A stretch of 64,000 nucleotides of DNA, from the NCBI RefSeq assembly GCF_014633365.1, contig NC_068347.1, positions 15,956,433 through 16,020,432 on the forward strand, in the 5' to 3' direction. Shown here piece by piece: positions 1 through 12,900 of this stretch. Each line of letters opens with the position of its first letter. Position 1 is the stretch's first letter. Under the pieces are notes generated by a model. The model saw nothing but the letters and a program-made list of their open reading frames with translations. It was not told the origin of the DNA and did not search any database. The position numbers were made by a program, and so were the translations under genes. This stretch comes from Diospyros lotus (taxonomy: Eukaryota; Streptophyta; Magnoliopsida; Ericales; Ebenaceae).

Positions 1-1687
1 CATGACAATATTTTTGAGATTTACATAATACTTAGCAATTTTCAGGAATAACATGCATAGTAAAAGAAACCTCATCACATATAAGCCTTTAAGGTAAAAC
101 CACTCACGTCGAACAAAAATACATTTTTTCTCGAAAAACATACGTAGCCTCGATTTTCGTACCAAACCTCAAAAGTCGCACAAACGCTTAATCCTCAAGC
201 CACAAAGCACCTTATCCATCATATTTATTCAAATAAACATCATCACCTACTTTTTTTTATAATTTCTTCACATTTTCTCCATTTTCTTTCTATTTTTCTA
301 TCCAAAAAATCCAAATTAAATACGTACTCAAACATTTTTCTAGATATTTTTGCACCAAAAATCCTAAAATAATTCCCTCAAAATTTTGGAAAAAAAATCA
401 AAGATTACCTATTGGCCGCACGCCTTGCACATGGACTACGAGTGAAAGAAGAGCGTGAGCTTCACGCGTCGATCGTCTTCTCCAGCTCCAATACACTGAC
501 GATGCTGGATTTTGCTCCTAGATTGATCTATCTTCTTAGTTGATCACAATGGTACCTAGCTTGGCTTGAAATGAGCACTGGAGGTGGTCCAACCGGCCGA
601 TCAAAGTCTCGACCAAAACTACCACCTAGGACTTTATGCCAAGCTTTGAAACCTCACCAAAACTACATGAAAACCCTCTAAATTTTTTAGAAATGATCTC
701 ACCATCTCAAGAGAAAAAGCTCTTTATCCATTTGACTCAATTTTTCCAAAAACGTGAGCAATTTGAAGCCCCAATTTCTAAAAACCTTTGGCCAAACCCT
801 ACCTTATTTATAGTCGAAATCGAGCCTCCAAACGATCAACCCTATGCAATCTAAGGTCTATAAAGCCTCTGTATGCCCTAGGTAGACCCATTTCCCCTGT
901 TTAAGCCCCAAAATCTGGCTTCCAACATCCTCGATTTTCTCGCCAAGAAACGACAAAAATTTCCACTCAATCGGCTATTGACGTGGTTGATTCTTAGCCA
1001 AAGACTAGCCATGGTGGCCTAGGCCCAGCCCTGAGACCCCTCAACCCACACCTTTGAGTCTCCCATGCTCGAAATCGACGATGGGAGGTGGGGCTGACAA
1101 CTTGGTCGGCCATGGCTATGCCCAAGTTTAAAAAATTACACTATAGCTCCTCAACTTTTTAAATTGCATTTGACACCTTTCTGAGCAACCCCTTGAGTTT
1201 CCAAAAATTCCATAATGACCCATAAGTTCTAAACTTTTCATTTGACCCCTAAAAATTCAGAAAAAATATCTTTTTCGACCTCTCTCAGGCAATTTCAAAA
1301 AATTACACTTAGACCCGAACATATGTTTTGACCATAAACCCCTTTTGTTTCATCCCAAAACTAATTAAAGGTTATTCCTTATGCACGATTTGACTCCTAT
1401 AAAGGTTTCATTGACTTCTTGAAAGTCCCGTATGATAATTCAAATTTTCAGCCTAAACTAAAACTGTACCGAAAACTATCTCTAATCTAATTTCTTTCGA
1501 TGCTAAAAATCATTACTTGAGATGTTTTTCAACTTTGTACCCTTTTTCGTAGGTATCTAAGCCCCAGGGTATACCTTGCAGTAAATTCGGTCAATTTTTT
1601 GGACTATTTAAATGTTAAACTTCCATAAAACTCGTATTTTTCTCAAATTAACTATTCCCAAAACAACCCAAACTTTCGGGTGTTACA
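1..1687 (-). repeat. Truncated Ty3-type LTR at the left window edge
   Basis: The right end, read on the minus strand, begins TGTAACACCCGAAAGTTTGG, the usual 5' start of large plant Ty3/gypsy LTRs. The rest is long, low-coding, moderately AT-rich sequence with no convincing reading frame. The left end lies outside the window, so neither the target duplication nor solo-versus-full status can be decided. The short plus-strand frame at 636-854 has no recognisable domain and is best read as chance. Family assignment is by terminal motif only. Confidence 0.45.
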
Positions 1688-2504
1688 ATTGAGGAATGTT
1701 ATATTCCTTATCTTCCAATATACTTAGTATATTAATAAGTTGCTATAGGATTTCAAGGGATATTTCATATATCCTTAATGCATTTGTGTTTTGGATAAAT
1801 GCTATATATCCTTATAACACTTAGAGTAAGTTTGAGGTTGAAAAATATCTCAGGTACTCTAAATATGTGAGAGCATTACTCAAGTCTAAAAGCAGTATGC
1901 TTTAGTTGATACTTTTGTGTCAATCTTTCTTACTCTTGAATAAATGTATATATGTATTTGTTCTGAGGCAAGTGATCCTAAGTTCTCAAGCCCTAAAATC
2001 TAAGAAGGATCTCTTGAAGAACTTTTCTTGTTGAATGTTTGTTACCTTGATTATGTAGTTATAAACAACATTTTGTTAAGCTGCTTCTAAGGATGACAAT
2101 CAAGTGATGGATTAATCACTTGAATAAGAATGTAGATGCAATTAAATGGTTTTATCTTAAAGCATCTAGATATAGTTAGAATAGTTCTTGAAAGAACTTA
2201 ATGATATATGTGTTTCAAGCAATACTTCCTAGTGTTGCTCATGTTTAGATTCAATGCATTAGAGTAATAGAATTCTAAAGTTTTTATCCTTCAAGAATTT
2301 TTCAAAGTATGCTTTAGCAGTGAATGTGATTGAAAAGTTAGTTTTAAGTAACTTTCACAAATAGCACTTGTGTTTATTTGCGCTTAAGGATTATATTATT
2401 TAGATGTTGATGAGAAAATTGAGTTTTATATTTAAACTCAATGTTTATGATATCTTAGATGTTGTTTTGATGGTATTCAAAATAATATATGTTAATTGTA
2501 TAAT

Positions 2505-2945
2505 AGTCGAGTAAGGCATAGAATAAATTGAGTATTTATTGCATGTTTCGATTATAAGAAAAGCAATAAAGTGATCAAAGTTGTAGTCAAGTGTTATGCC
2601 TTTTAATCGGATAAGAGACATGCATAATCAAGTAAAATCTTATATTACTCGAGTATTTCGATTCAATAGTCGAGTGATTGTGCTTGAACAATGATTATGA
2701 GGTTTTTCTCACTTTTAATCGAGTATTTTTCATGAACAATCGAGTATAAGTTGATGTATAGTCGACTATTTGTGTGTGATAGTTGAGTATTTAATTCATG
2801 TCTTTGTTCAATCGAGTAACTGATGAGTTCAATCGAATAGTTGTTGAGTATAATAGAGTGCACTCAAAAGTTAGTCGACTAATGAAATTTGATAGTCAAC
2901 TAATAAGCATTTTTACCTAAGTGAGGACCTATATTAGTCGATTAA
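2505..2945. repeat. Degenerate TAGTCGAGTATT-type repeat patch
   Basis: The motif TCGAGTA or close variants (TCGACTA, TTGAGTA, TCGAATA) recurs more than a dozen times at irregular spacing of about 20-40 bp. Units are diverged and not in perfect tandem. Similar TCGACT-rich stretches occur in LTRs of some plant copia elements, which fits the surrounding LTR-like sequence. The spacing and sequence decay exclude a CRISPR array. Confidence 0.5.
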
Positions 2946-3356
2946 TTTTGAGTTGAAGCTGAAAAATAGAGCCGTTGAACTAGCTGTTGCAAGTACATTA
3001 AATGCACTATTTTGTCTGTTTAGACTTCAAAAGACTCTAAATTTTTTCTCAATCATTTAGCATGATATTTAAATATTCTAATGATTATTTTATGGGGAAA
3101 AAGAAGACTATTCATATAGATTTCATTCTTTTGACGACAATTATAAAAAGAAATGAAAATGAAGAACAAGACTGTTGTTCTTGAATTCTTTCAACTGACT
3201 TGAGTTAAAGAGATTCTTCAAACTTTCATCTTCAATTAAAAAAAGAGAGAATGAGTGCTTATATTTTTTACATTCTTTCTCTCTCTTTTCTTTGTTCTAA
3301 ATCTTATAAGAGCTTCTCAAATTGTTTAAATTGTAATATTTTCTTATATTTTGTGG

Positions 3357-3560
3357 TTTTGCCTGATCCTTAAAAGGGAAGAGATTACGCCTGATCCTTT
3401 GAAAATGTAGTGGTTACGTCTCATCCTTTAAAAGACAGTGATTTCGGTTGAGCCTTTAAAAATTGTTGTAAAGTTTTGTAATTGGTTACTATTGAGCATG
3501 CGAAAAGTAAATGTTATAATTGCACCTATGAAAAACTGAGGTTATAACTGAACCTGTAAA
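3357..3560. repeat. Short degenerate tandem repeat, about 28-29 bp period
   Basis: At least three adjacent units share a core like GCCTGATCCTTTAAAA followed by a GTGGTTAC-like end, at about 3361, 3389 and 3418. Weaker copies follow to about 3560. No coding frame runs through it. Confidence 0.5.
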
Positions 3561-4280
3561 AACTATAGTGGATTGTTGAAATCCTTGGTGAGGAGCCAAT
3601 GTAGTAGATTAGATTGGTTGAGCCAAACTATTATAAAATCTTTTTTTGCTGCATTGTGTATTTTTTTTCTTTTATTTCAACACTATCATTTTTCTTTCGG
3701 TAACCTTTTTTTTTCCTAGCAAAACTTGAGCTCAAGTTTATTACTTTAGTAAAAGCTTCTTAAAACTTAAAAAATATAAGTTTTCATGTATTGAATCTAT
3801 TTTATATTTATCAGTTTTTGTCAATATTATATTTAAAGCATTAGTTTGAAAAAGTTCAAACTGTTTAATTAAAAAATTCTTTAAAATTAAGAAAAAAAAT
3901 TGAAAACCCAATTCATCCCCTCTTAAGTGTTTATCATTTCTTTCATATACAATTGAAGTTAAAGTGAAAGTTGGATACCTTAATTGCAAAAATCAAAAGT
4001 TGGGTGTAAAATTGAAAACAAGTTAAGAGTTAGTTTTTTGTTGTTGTAATTTTCCTGATAATTTTAGTTTATGTATAAATAAAAAAAATATACTTATAGT
4101 TAAAAATTAGATTTTTAAAACTTATTTTTGTATTCAAAATATATTTTATGTAATTTAAAAATGTATTTTTATAATTATAACATATTTAGGCAAATAAACA
4201 AATTGGTCACTTACAAAGGTAATACTTAATTTAATTACCAAATGTGAGATAATGTTTCCTTGTTTATCTCATTATTAATT

Positions 4281-5637
4281 CTATCTTATCATTATGAGTA
4301 AATTTCACAAACCAACCCTTGAGGTTGGAGTTCAATCGTTTGACAAAATTACACCAATTACCCTCGTGTTTTCAAAAATGACACTAAATTTTATTGAGTT
4401 TCATTCCCCCATATGAATTTCTCCCACAATCTGAAAACTATCATTAATTTTTAACAAATGCCCAAAACAGTCTTATATTTATATCTGTATTCTCTTTTTC
4501 TCTCTCATCTCCACCTTACTCCATTGTTTTCATTTGTACCTTGTCAATAGTCATTGGCGAGGTTGTCAACAACCATGACTCTCATCTTTTTCTCTCTCTC
4601 CCGTAGTCAATTTAACACTATATCACTCTCTCTATCATTTTTTCTTTCTTTCTCTTATTAAAAAATGAACTTCATCTCCAAAAAAAGCCTAAATTAGGGT
4701 TCATTTTCTAAAATGATGAAACCTAGAATTGGGTTGGGTTTTGTTTCTTCTTCAAAAACAAAAGAAACCCAAATCTTTCATCAACAAAGACAACAAAACC
4801 TAGATATAGGTTCTTCGAAGACAATTCATCTTTCTCTTTAAAGAAACCCAAATCTAAGTTTCGATCATCCTTGAAAACTATGAAACCCAATCCTAAGTTT
4901 TGTTTTTAAAGATTACGAAATGTAGGAGAAACAAAAGCAAGATTGATGAAATGAAATCCAAATATGGGTTTTGTTGATTTGAGTTCGATCTGTCATTCTT
5001 AAATCTAATTTGGGTTTATTTTTTGTGTTCGATTTGGGTGTTTTGATTGTTCCCATATTGAACTCAAATTTGGGATGTCATTGATTTTGTTTGTTCATCA
5101 TTAGTTCATTTCAATTCACTTTGGATATTTAATTTTGTTTTTTTTTCTAATTTCAATTATGCAATACAAAGAAATAAGGCTTAGCTAGTTGTTTGACTTG
5201 GTTGCACAAAGTGTATCTATAGGTAAAAAAAAAAGACCTTGGTAGTTTCTGAATGAGAAATTGAGTGGGAAAAAATGAAACCTTTCAAACCTTTAAAACA
5301 TTCAAACTTTCAAAAACCTAATATTAAATAAAAATGTTGGTGATTCAAATTTGATTTGATATTGTCTAGGGTTTCTTTGTGTATGAAACAAAACTCCCCA
5401 TAGATTTTTTAACTTATAGTGGCAAGACTTGAGAGACATGAGAGGAGGGTCATGCTATTTAACTTGAGTTTGGGTCTATTTTTGAATCTAACAAACTTGC
5501 TTAAACTCAATTCATCTAAAAAATAAGGCTAATGAGTTTAATCTAAATCCATCAGATGCAAATTTGGATTTTCATGGGTTTGATACGAGTTTAGATTGGG
5601 TTAAACTCAACCCATGATAGGTTTAGCTGGTAGTAAA
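4281..5637. other. Intergenic AT-rich sequence without a gene
   Basis: Nothing coding is supported. At 4290-4400 there is a sequence resembling the terminal inverted repeats of plant MULE-type MITEs (GTAAATTTCACA followed by a CCCTTGAGGTTGG core), but no opposite-strand partner was found nearby. Stretches around 4680-5060 are rich in AAACCCAAATC-like simple sequence. Confidence 0.4.
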
Positions 5638-6285
5638 GGTGTTTGGTATAGGAAAAGTTTTTTAAATTCTTGAGAATGTTAGATTGAGAATCTATACTTT
5701 CATATTTGGTACAATTTTTTAAAAAATAATTATGAAAAAATAGTATTCATAGGGTTTATTTTTAATCAACTTTCTTATAAAAAGATTTTGTAGGGGTTGG
5801 GAATCTTGAATTCCCACAAACTTGGGAAAGTTTTTAACAAATAAAAAGAATAAAACACTCTTTATTCTATTATAACTCTATAGCTCTTTCATGATTATTT
5901 TTATCATAATTTTCTTCTTACAAACATATATATTATACAATATGTATATACACACACATATACATACTGTGTAAAAAATCGACATTTTTTTGACTCCCTA
6001 AAAGGTTTTGAATCTCAATATATTTTATATATTAAAAAGAATTTATTATTTTTAAATAAAAAATCAAATAAGGGTAATTTAAAAAAAACATAAATTTTTA
6101 AAAATATTACATTTAAACCAAACATAAGAATATAATATTTTTATAAAAAATACCCAACATTTCTGAGAATGTTTAAAATTAATCAAACATAAAATTGTAT
6201 AAATTCTGAGAATTAAAGATTTTAAAAAATATTATTAGAAATCATAAATTTCAAAAATCTAAAAATTTCCCCTGTACCAAACACC
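5638..6285. mobile_element. Tourist-like (PIF/Harbinger) MITE, 648 bp
   Basis: The ends form an inverted repeat: GGTGTTTGGTATAGG at the left and, on the opposite strand at the right, GGTGTTTGGTACAGG. Both are flanked by TAAA (5634-5637 and 6286-6289), which fits the TAA/TTA target preference of PIF/Harbinger MITEs. The GG...TGTTTGGT terminus is characteristic of Tourist-type elements. The interior is AT-rich and non-coding. It ends about 375 bp upstream of the TAF1A-like start codon, so it sits close to the promoter. Confidence 0.7.
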
Positions 6286-6577
6286 TAAAAGTGAAGTAGT
6301 CTAATTATTTCTTTTAACAATAAGAGAAATTAATACCATTTTTTAAAATATATAATAATAAATGCAATTTTTTTCGAATGGCACGATGATAGGAGAAATT
6401 TAGGTTTCAACAATTGCCGCCCTCTGGCGGGACAGGGTTTTAGCCGAATATAAAGCTGGCTAATACCGAAGCCCTCGGGTGGGCGTCTTCTTGGTTGCTG
6501 TAATTGTCCTCTCACCTTCGGCCGCCTTCTATCGACCCTGCAAACGCCGCCGCTAAGCTTTCATAAATACGATTTAC

Positions 6578-6608
<31 letters not shown>

Positions 6609-6662
6609 ACGGGGATTCGTATGCTACACTTTTATTGTGGAATTGCGTATTGACAGTCGAAC
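6286..6662 (+). promoter_or_regulatory. Presumed promoter and 5' leader of the TAF1A-like gene
   Basis: This is the only locally GC-rich stretch upstream of the gene (about 6410-6560), set between AT-rich transposon debris and exon 1. AGGGTTT at 6434-6440 is a telo-box-like AAACCCT on the minus strand, a motif common in plant promoters of translation and ribosome-biogenesis genes. A pure TA tract follows at 6578-6604. A clear TATA box and the transcription start cannot be fixed from sequence alone. Confidence 0.4.
6578..6604. repeat. (TA)n microsatellite in the leader/promoter
   Basis: This is an uninterrupted alternating TA tract of about 27 bases, lying about 58 bases before the start codon at 6663. 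It is likely length-polymorphic and falls in the presumed 5' leader or core promoter. Confidence 0.9.
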
Positions 6663-6989
6663 ATGATGGAGAATTCTTTAAGTCTTGGCGAAGGGATCGA
6701 AAAATTGAATAATGGCAAAACGAATCGCGGCACTCAGAAACGTAGCCTTGAGATGGTTGGCAAGGAGTCGAGGGACGTTAAGAGGATTTTACTTTCATTG
6801 AGGAAGCCATCCCACACGCTCAAAATTGGTTCCGAGAATGTACGGACCAAAAATCGAGCTAGATTGCGCCGCCTTCTCAGCCGTCTTGTGCGGCAGCACA
6901 ACTGGGATGAAGCGAGCGGTGTCCTTAGCGTCCTACTCAAAGGCACTCCCAACGAGAAGTCTCCTCCGAACAATCGGACCAAGTATTGG
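6663..6989 (+). CDS. TAF1A: TAF1A-like exon 1 (residues 1-109)
   Basis: The exon starts at the tandem ATG ATG and ends in TATTGG before the donor GTATAA, phase 0. The first 60 residues are basic and Ser-rich with no conserved domain. The conserved block begins near residue 70 with Arg-rich [17 protein letters not shown]. Antisense and +1 frames over the same bases are shadows. Confidence 0.85.
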
Positions 6990-9900
6990 GTATAACCTTT
7001 GTACTTTATGTTTTTTTTGTTTTATGTTTTTGGTGTTGTTTTATGTACTTGTATACTTCCTTTAAGTGCGGGAATTCATTTTGTCCAGAAGATATGGTAT
7101 TTTGTGGGTTAGATATTAAAAACCTTGAACCCTGTGTTATAAAATGGCCAATTCTTTCTTTCTTTCCTTTTTCTTTTTGTTTCTCCTTAGAAGATAATTG
7201 CATCCTTCAATTTCATTGGAATTGTTCTACCTGTGCTTGTCCTATCTTTAAGAGACAAATAGGATGCGTAGGAAACAATGGGTGTGAACTGTGAAGAAGA
7301 AGAAGAAGAGACAAATAGCATGCATAGCAAAAAATGGGGGTGAAAGTGATTAGAAGAAAGGACTGCAGCTTTAATATTGTACTGTTGTTATGAAATTCTC
7401 AATGAGATCATGATATAACCAAGCTGCCTGACCTTGACTTTTGTTTGGGTTGAGTTTGTTTGAGACTGACTTTCCATTCAAGCCAAAGCTTGAACACAAT
7501 TCAAAGCTGGTCAAGTTTTATGAGCTTAGGCCAATAAAAGAAGTGTGATTGTACAGCAGCATAAAAGCCAAACTTGTAAATTGCTTGATTGGGGCTCTTT
7601 TGTTATTGGTTGAACATAGTAAGCTCAAAGCTTTCGATCCAAGTATGAACAAATCCTTGCTTGAATTGGTGTCTTGGTGGTGCCAAGCATACGATCCTAA
7701 ATAATGGCAAGAAAGATGTTCTGTGGCATTCAAAATACGAGGCAAAATAAATATTTCATAATGGGCTGCCCTTCTGGATTGAAGAGGCTATGGGCGCAAC
7801 AATTCTGTAAAATTCCTGTGTAATTTTGCACGTCTTTTCTTGGTTTTTTTTTTTTCTTAATCTCACACGAGTCTTTTGTTCTGTTAATACAGACGTGAAG
7901 TATTTTTTGTTCGTGGTTTCATTAACTTGACCAATGACACCAATATTCTTATATGATATTTCACAAAATCTTCAGGTAGCAATGGAGCTTCTCAGGCATA
8001 TAAGAGGTGAACCTATCAACTTGAGCAAGATCCAGCATGTTTATGAAATTTGGATGAAAAGGATTGGATCAATGAAAAATTGGCCAATAAAGGTACACTG
8101 CAGAAAACATCTATTCCTCTAGGTGCAGAAATAACATGTATTTGTCAATGCTGCAATTTATTTATTTTTGTTGATATTGGATTTCTTCTATTCCTACCTA
8201 GTGAGATTAAGGCTTATGATTGTTGTTGTATTGATTTTCTCCCATGAGTTTTTCCTAGTCCCTTACCATCTCTCTTTGGATGTCATTGATTAATTTATTG
8301 AATTTTTCCCCTATCTTGATTTATGTTAATTGTTTTTGACGTAAAGATGGTAAATGTATGAACCTTCTTGAAATCATATCTGAAGAAAAATAAGGAAATA
8401 AGAAAGAATTCACAAACATGATTTGAATTCTTACAACAGCGTCACTATGTGTGAAATTCTTTTGCATTTTTGTTCATGAAAGATTTCTATATCTAATTGC
8501 AACCACAAAATTCTGTAATCCAATTATATTCAAGTGATATTTGAAAGAGTGCAAAAAACAGAGAGAATTCTGAGCACAGAGGTGTTCTCAAGAGAATTTC
8601 AGAAAGGAAACTTGATTTCTCTTAATGAAAAATGAAAAATCTAATAGAATCTGAATACAACTGAACTTATATACAGGTGCAACTAACTGAAACTAAATCC
8701 TAGCTGGATAAAAAGAATTACAACTGAAGCCAGCTGCCAACACAGCTTAACAATACAAAAATACCACATGGATAACAAACCTATATGCTATCCAGCTACT
8801 ATCAGCTTAGCTATTTAACATTCCTTCTCAACATTTCCCCTCAAAAGAGGTCCTGGTAACTTTTGTTCTTCTGGTTCAGTTTTCTCTTCTATCTCTTTAA
8901 CACTTTGTCTTGAGAAAACCTTCTTCTCAACATTTCCCCTCAAACGAAACTGAGGGGAGATTCTCAACTGCAGCTTGTGACACACAATAAGAAATTTGTC
9001 CTTTTTTTTTTTTTGAAATAAGAGAGCTCAATTATATTAATGAAAGTAAATAAGATGTACATCAAAGATCCGGAACAAGAGAGTTCCAAACAAAACTATA
9101 CCGACCAAAACACCCCCCCCCCTCAACACAAGCCATTAGGGGAAAACGACAACCCAAAATTGACATTATAGCCAACAAGCCTAGAAGAGGGAGAAGAACT
9201 TAGCGGCCAAGGGCAGAGGTTGACATGATAATCTGATCCACTGAGTAAGGGAAAGGTGGCTCCACAGCTCTCACCCAAGCAACTAACCTAGCAAGCACAT
9301 AGTCCATAACGCTGAATAAAAGAGAGACTTCCATACCTTCCTTTGACCTTTACCCCGAGCAAAGAAATCCCACTGCTCAAACAGACCCCCAACTGATCTC
9401 GGACAAACCCACTCATAGCCCCACCAACTAAAGATTTGTTGCCACAAGCACAAAACAACCTCACAATGGACGAAGAGGTGGTTCACAAACTCCGGAGCAA
9501 AGCCACAGAAGACGCAAAGCGGATCATCCCCCTGCAAAATCCCTTTCCTACCCAGATTGTCCTTCGTGTTAGTTTTACCCCAAATGACCAGCCACACGAA
9601 CAGCTCCACTTTTGGAAGAGCTAGGCTGCCCCAAACACGAGCTGCCATTGAATTAATTTGAGAAACATTGGAACCAAATATTAGGGAGCAAAGCCTCTCA
9701 TTGAATGAGTGCGAAGAAAAGGAACTGGCCGCATCAAGCGACCAAAATACCGTATCCCTCCTCCCTTTCACCAAATGGACATGGGAGATAACTCTCAACA
9801 GCTCAGCCCGGATAGACTCTTCTCTATCAAGAAGCGGCCTTCTCCAGCTAAGGCTCCAAAACCATTCGTTATTCACCCAAAACCCCAAATCTGCCATTCT

Positions 9901-12900
9901 CTTCCCTTTATCTAGGGACACCAAATACAACTGAGGCAAGAAACTCAACAGGGAGGAGATACCCACCCAAGTGTCTTCCTAAAACCGAGCCAAATCGCCC
10001 TTACCTAGCTGGATTTTAACCCCTTCCATGGCCACAGACCGAACCTCATTATTGCTGGAATAAGAGTCAACAATGCCCCTCCACCAAGAACTGAAGCTTC
10101 ACTTAACCTCCACATCATTGATTCCAACGAAGATACCATTATGCCTAGCCGCAATGACTTTACACCAAAGCTGATCCCCCCCACTAATCATCCTCCATAG
10201 CCATTTAAAGAGCAAGGCTTTGTTTTTGGCCAACAAGGACCCCACCCCTAGCCCGCCCAGCTTCTTAGGCAACTCGACCAATTCCCATCTAGCAAGAGCC
10301 ATTTTCGCCACGCCCTCATTCCCAGACGAACTTTGTCTGCATCTTAGATTCAACTTCTCTCTAACCAAATGAATGTCTATCTCAATGTGTTTAGTTCCAG
10401 AATGGAAGGCAGGATTCTCAGCCATACTTTTAGCTGCAGTATTTTCACATCAAATAACAGGTGAACTGGAAAAAGGATATCCAAGTTCAGAAAATAGAGA
10501 CTTTAACTAGAGTACTTCAGTAACACCTTGAGCTAAGGCTCTATATTTTGCTTATCCCTCTGATCTAGCCACAACTGACTGTTTGTTAGAACTCCAAACA
10601 ATCAGGTTGTTACCCAAATAAACACACAAACCACTTGTTGATTTCCTGGTAACTTGTCAACCAGCACGATCAACATTAATAAACACCCGTACATCCAAAT
10701 TAGGAGGAGCAAAATGCAGTCCCATGCCAAGAGTGACTTTAAGATATCACAACAATCTCTTGCAGGCAAGCCAGTTTTGCTTTTTAGGAGAAACCAAAAA
10801 TTGGCTCTACTTATTGTCATGACCCAAGTAGTAAGTAAAGGGCAATATAGTAATAGTATTATAATAATAGTTAGAAGATATTTTAGAAGCACATGGGGTG
10901 CATGTGCTAGGCCGTTAGTGAGCTTGTAATGCCTATATAAGGCTACTGCTATTGGTTTGTTGGGTATGTTGAAAATTATTGATATTGAATCTCTATTTTC
11001 CTCTCTACATTTCTCTCCAATTCTCCCTCTCGTTTCTCTCTATTACTCTCTCCCTTTCTACTGATTTCTTCCCCCATTCCTGCCCCATTTCTCCTCCTAC
11101 AATTCTGATTTCATTCCCCAATTCCTCTTCTAACCCATCACAGACCTTAGGTTCGTGACAATTGGTATCAGAGATAACGATTCTTGGCTGTGGTTCCGAT
11201 TTGTTTGAGGGTAGCGATTTCAGTGGGCTTCTCACGGTCGAGTGAGTTGCAACTCTGATCGGAAGTTCCGATCCCAACTGGTGAAGCAAACCAGTGGCAA
11301 TCAAGCACTGCCACCTTGATCGGAAGCTCCAACCCATACTAGTGAAACAAACCGGTGGCCTTAGAGAGCGACCCACCCTGTTCGAAAGAAGGTTCTGATT
11401 CGTTCTAGAGAGGCGACACTGAGGCTGAAAGAAGAAGACGCGTTCTCTCAATTCTGATTAGTGCGAGGCACAAAGTTATGCTAGGAGGTTGGTCGAACAA
11501 CAATTTAGACGGAGAAGATTGTTGAATCCGCAGAGACGGTGGTGTTGGTCAGTGATTGGGTGGTAGTTGCATGGCTATGGTTTCAACGCGAGTTGAAGGT
11601 AGGGAAATCCGACTCAGTGATTAGGTCCATATTCAGAAAACTTAAAGCCGACTTGGCTGGGTGATGTTCCAGCGACTTTAGAGATCTAGACAGTGGTTGA
11701 TGTTTGGAGATATTAATCTCCAATAGTGATTTACGAAGGAGATCCAGCAACAGATTCGGAAAGGCGAGCGTGATTCCGTCACCGGTGAAGCGGACGGCCC
11801 AGAGCGTTACGAACAGATTGGAAGTCCAGTTCGACCAGACCGATAAGCTTCCTCTAGGCGCGGCTGGGTGTTGCAGTTTGATCGAGAAATTCCGACCGGA
11901 GTTTTGGGGTGTTGCCGCTTCGATTGGAAGGTACTGTGTGCTATGGTTTTGATTGCCTTCCGACTTGTGTTGGAAGCGACTGAGGGGGGTTCGCTGCCGC
12001 TATCCATTGCAATTGTTGATGGTGGCGCATGCAGTTCTCTTGGGCTGGTGTGAGGCTACTATCTCCAGAAATTTTGAACAGTCCTATCTGACTTTTGAAG
12101 GCAAAGACAATCGGTGATTATAATTTGGGTCGGTCCAGCACATTCAAGCTATCTGACAGAGCAGATCCCAGTCTTCATCTTCTTCTGCTGGTGCAATTCC
12201 ATCTAAACAGTCATGACATTGGATGCTCCTTTTGGAAACTGGGAGAGAAGGTTGGGGCGCTTTGACAGAAGGGTGAATGGGTTTCTAGATGAAATGAGGG
12301 ATCAACTACAGGGTCTCATGGACATGCTCACCCACCAAAGTCAATCATCCATGAAGAAACTGACTCCAAATATCCTAGAGAATATTGAGAGGTATGCTTT
12401 CTCTTTCTCATCACCACCTCCTTCATCTAATTGGAATGAATATGAAAAAGAAGTGAGAAGACCTAAAGAGGCAACTACCCAAAGGCTGCAAAGGGAGATG
12501 CTTGGAGATCGATGTTTGTCTAATGTGGTGGAAGAATTCTACAAAATCAAGCAAGATGGGTTAGTAAGGGAGTACGAAATGAGGTTTGAAGAGCTGAAGG
12601 CCTTGATGCACAATTATAACCCCTATTTGACAGAGGATTATTTCGTTTTAAGCTTCTTAATTGGCTTAAAACCAGAATGTCGATTAGTGAAGGGGATTCT
12701 TTAGCCCAAGACTGTCAAGCAAGCTGCTGATAGTGCCTGATTCCACGAATTTGTGTTTGAAGAACAGAGGAAGGAAGAGGAGGAGAAGCTGAAAGAAAGA
12801 GCAAACAAGGAAGCAAGGAGCATTGATCATTTTATGGAAGAGTTGGAGCATGAATCAGAAATGAAGGAAAGATGGAACCAGGAGCGTGGTGAACACCGCA

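Larger units (their letters stand above)
1688..4280. repeat. AT-rich, LTR-like sequence with degenerate repeats (possible copia SIRE-type LTR)
   Basis: No coding sequence is supported here. Two degenerate repeat patches stand out: TCGAGTAT-like units at about 2505-2945 and roughly 28-29-bp units at 3357-3560. The stretch around 3540-3640 resembles the 3' part of long plant copia LTRs as I remember them, with a run of short GTGGATT / GAGCC motifs ahead of a T-rich tract. I could not find both ends or a target duplication, so the assignment is tentative. Confidence 0.3.

Noticed and set aside
636..854. 72-codon plus-strand frame near the left edge
   Set aside because: Lies within LTR-like sequence, with no domain and low-complexity composition.
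2505..3560. CRISPR-like repeat array
   Set aside because: Units are diverged, irregularly spaced and without uniform spacers, in a plant nuclear context.
6734..6982. Minus-strand frame opposite exon 1
   Set aside because: Shadow of the conserved exon 1. The plus strand carries the recognised protein block and proper splice junctions.
11005..11451. 148-codon minus-strand frame
   Set aside because: Antisense to the TR-GAG LTR and leader. Composition is that of pyrimidine-rich LTR, with no domain.
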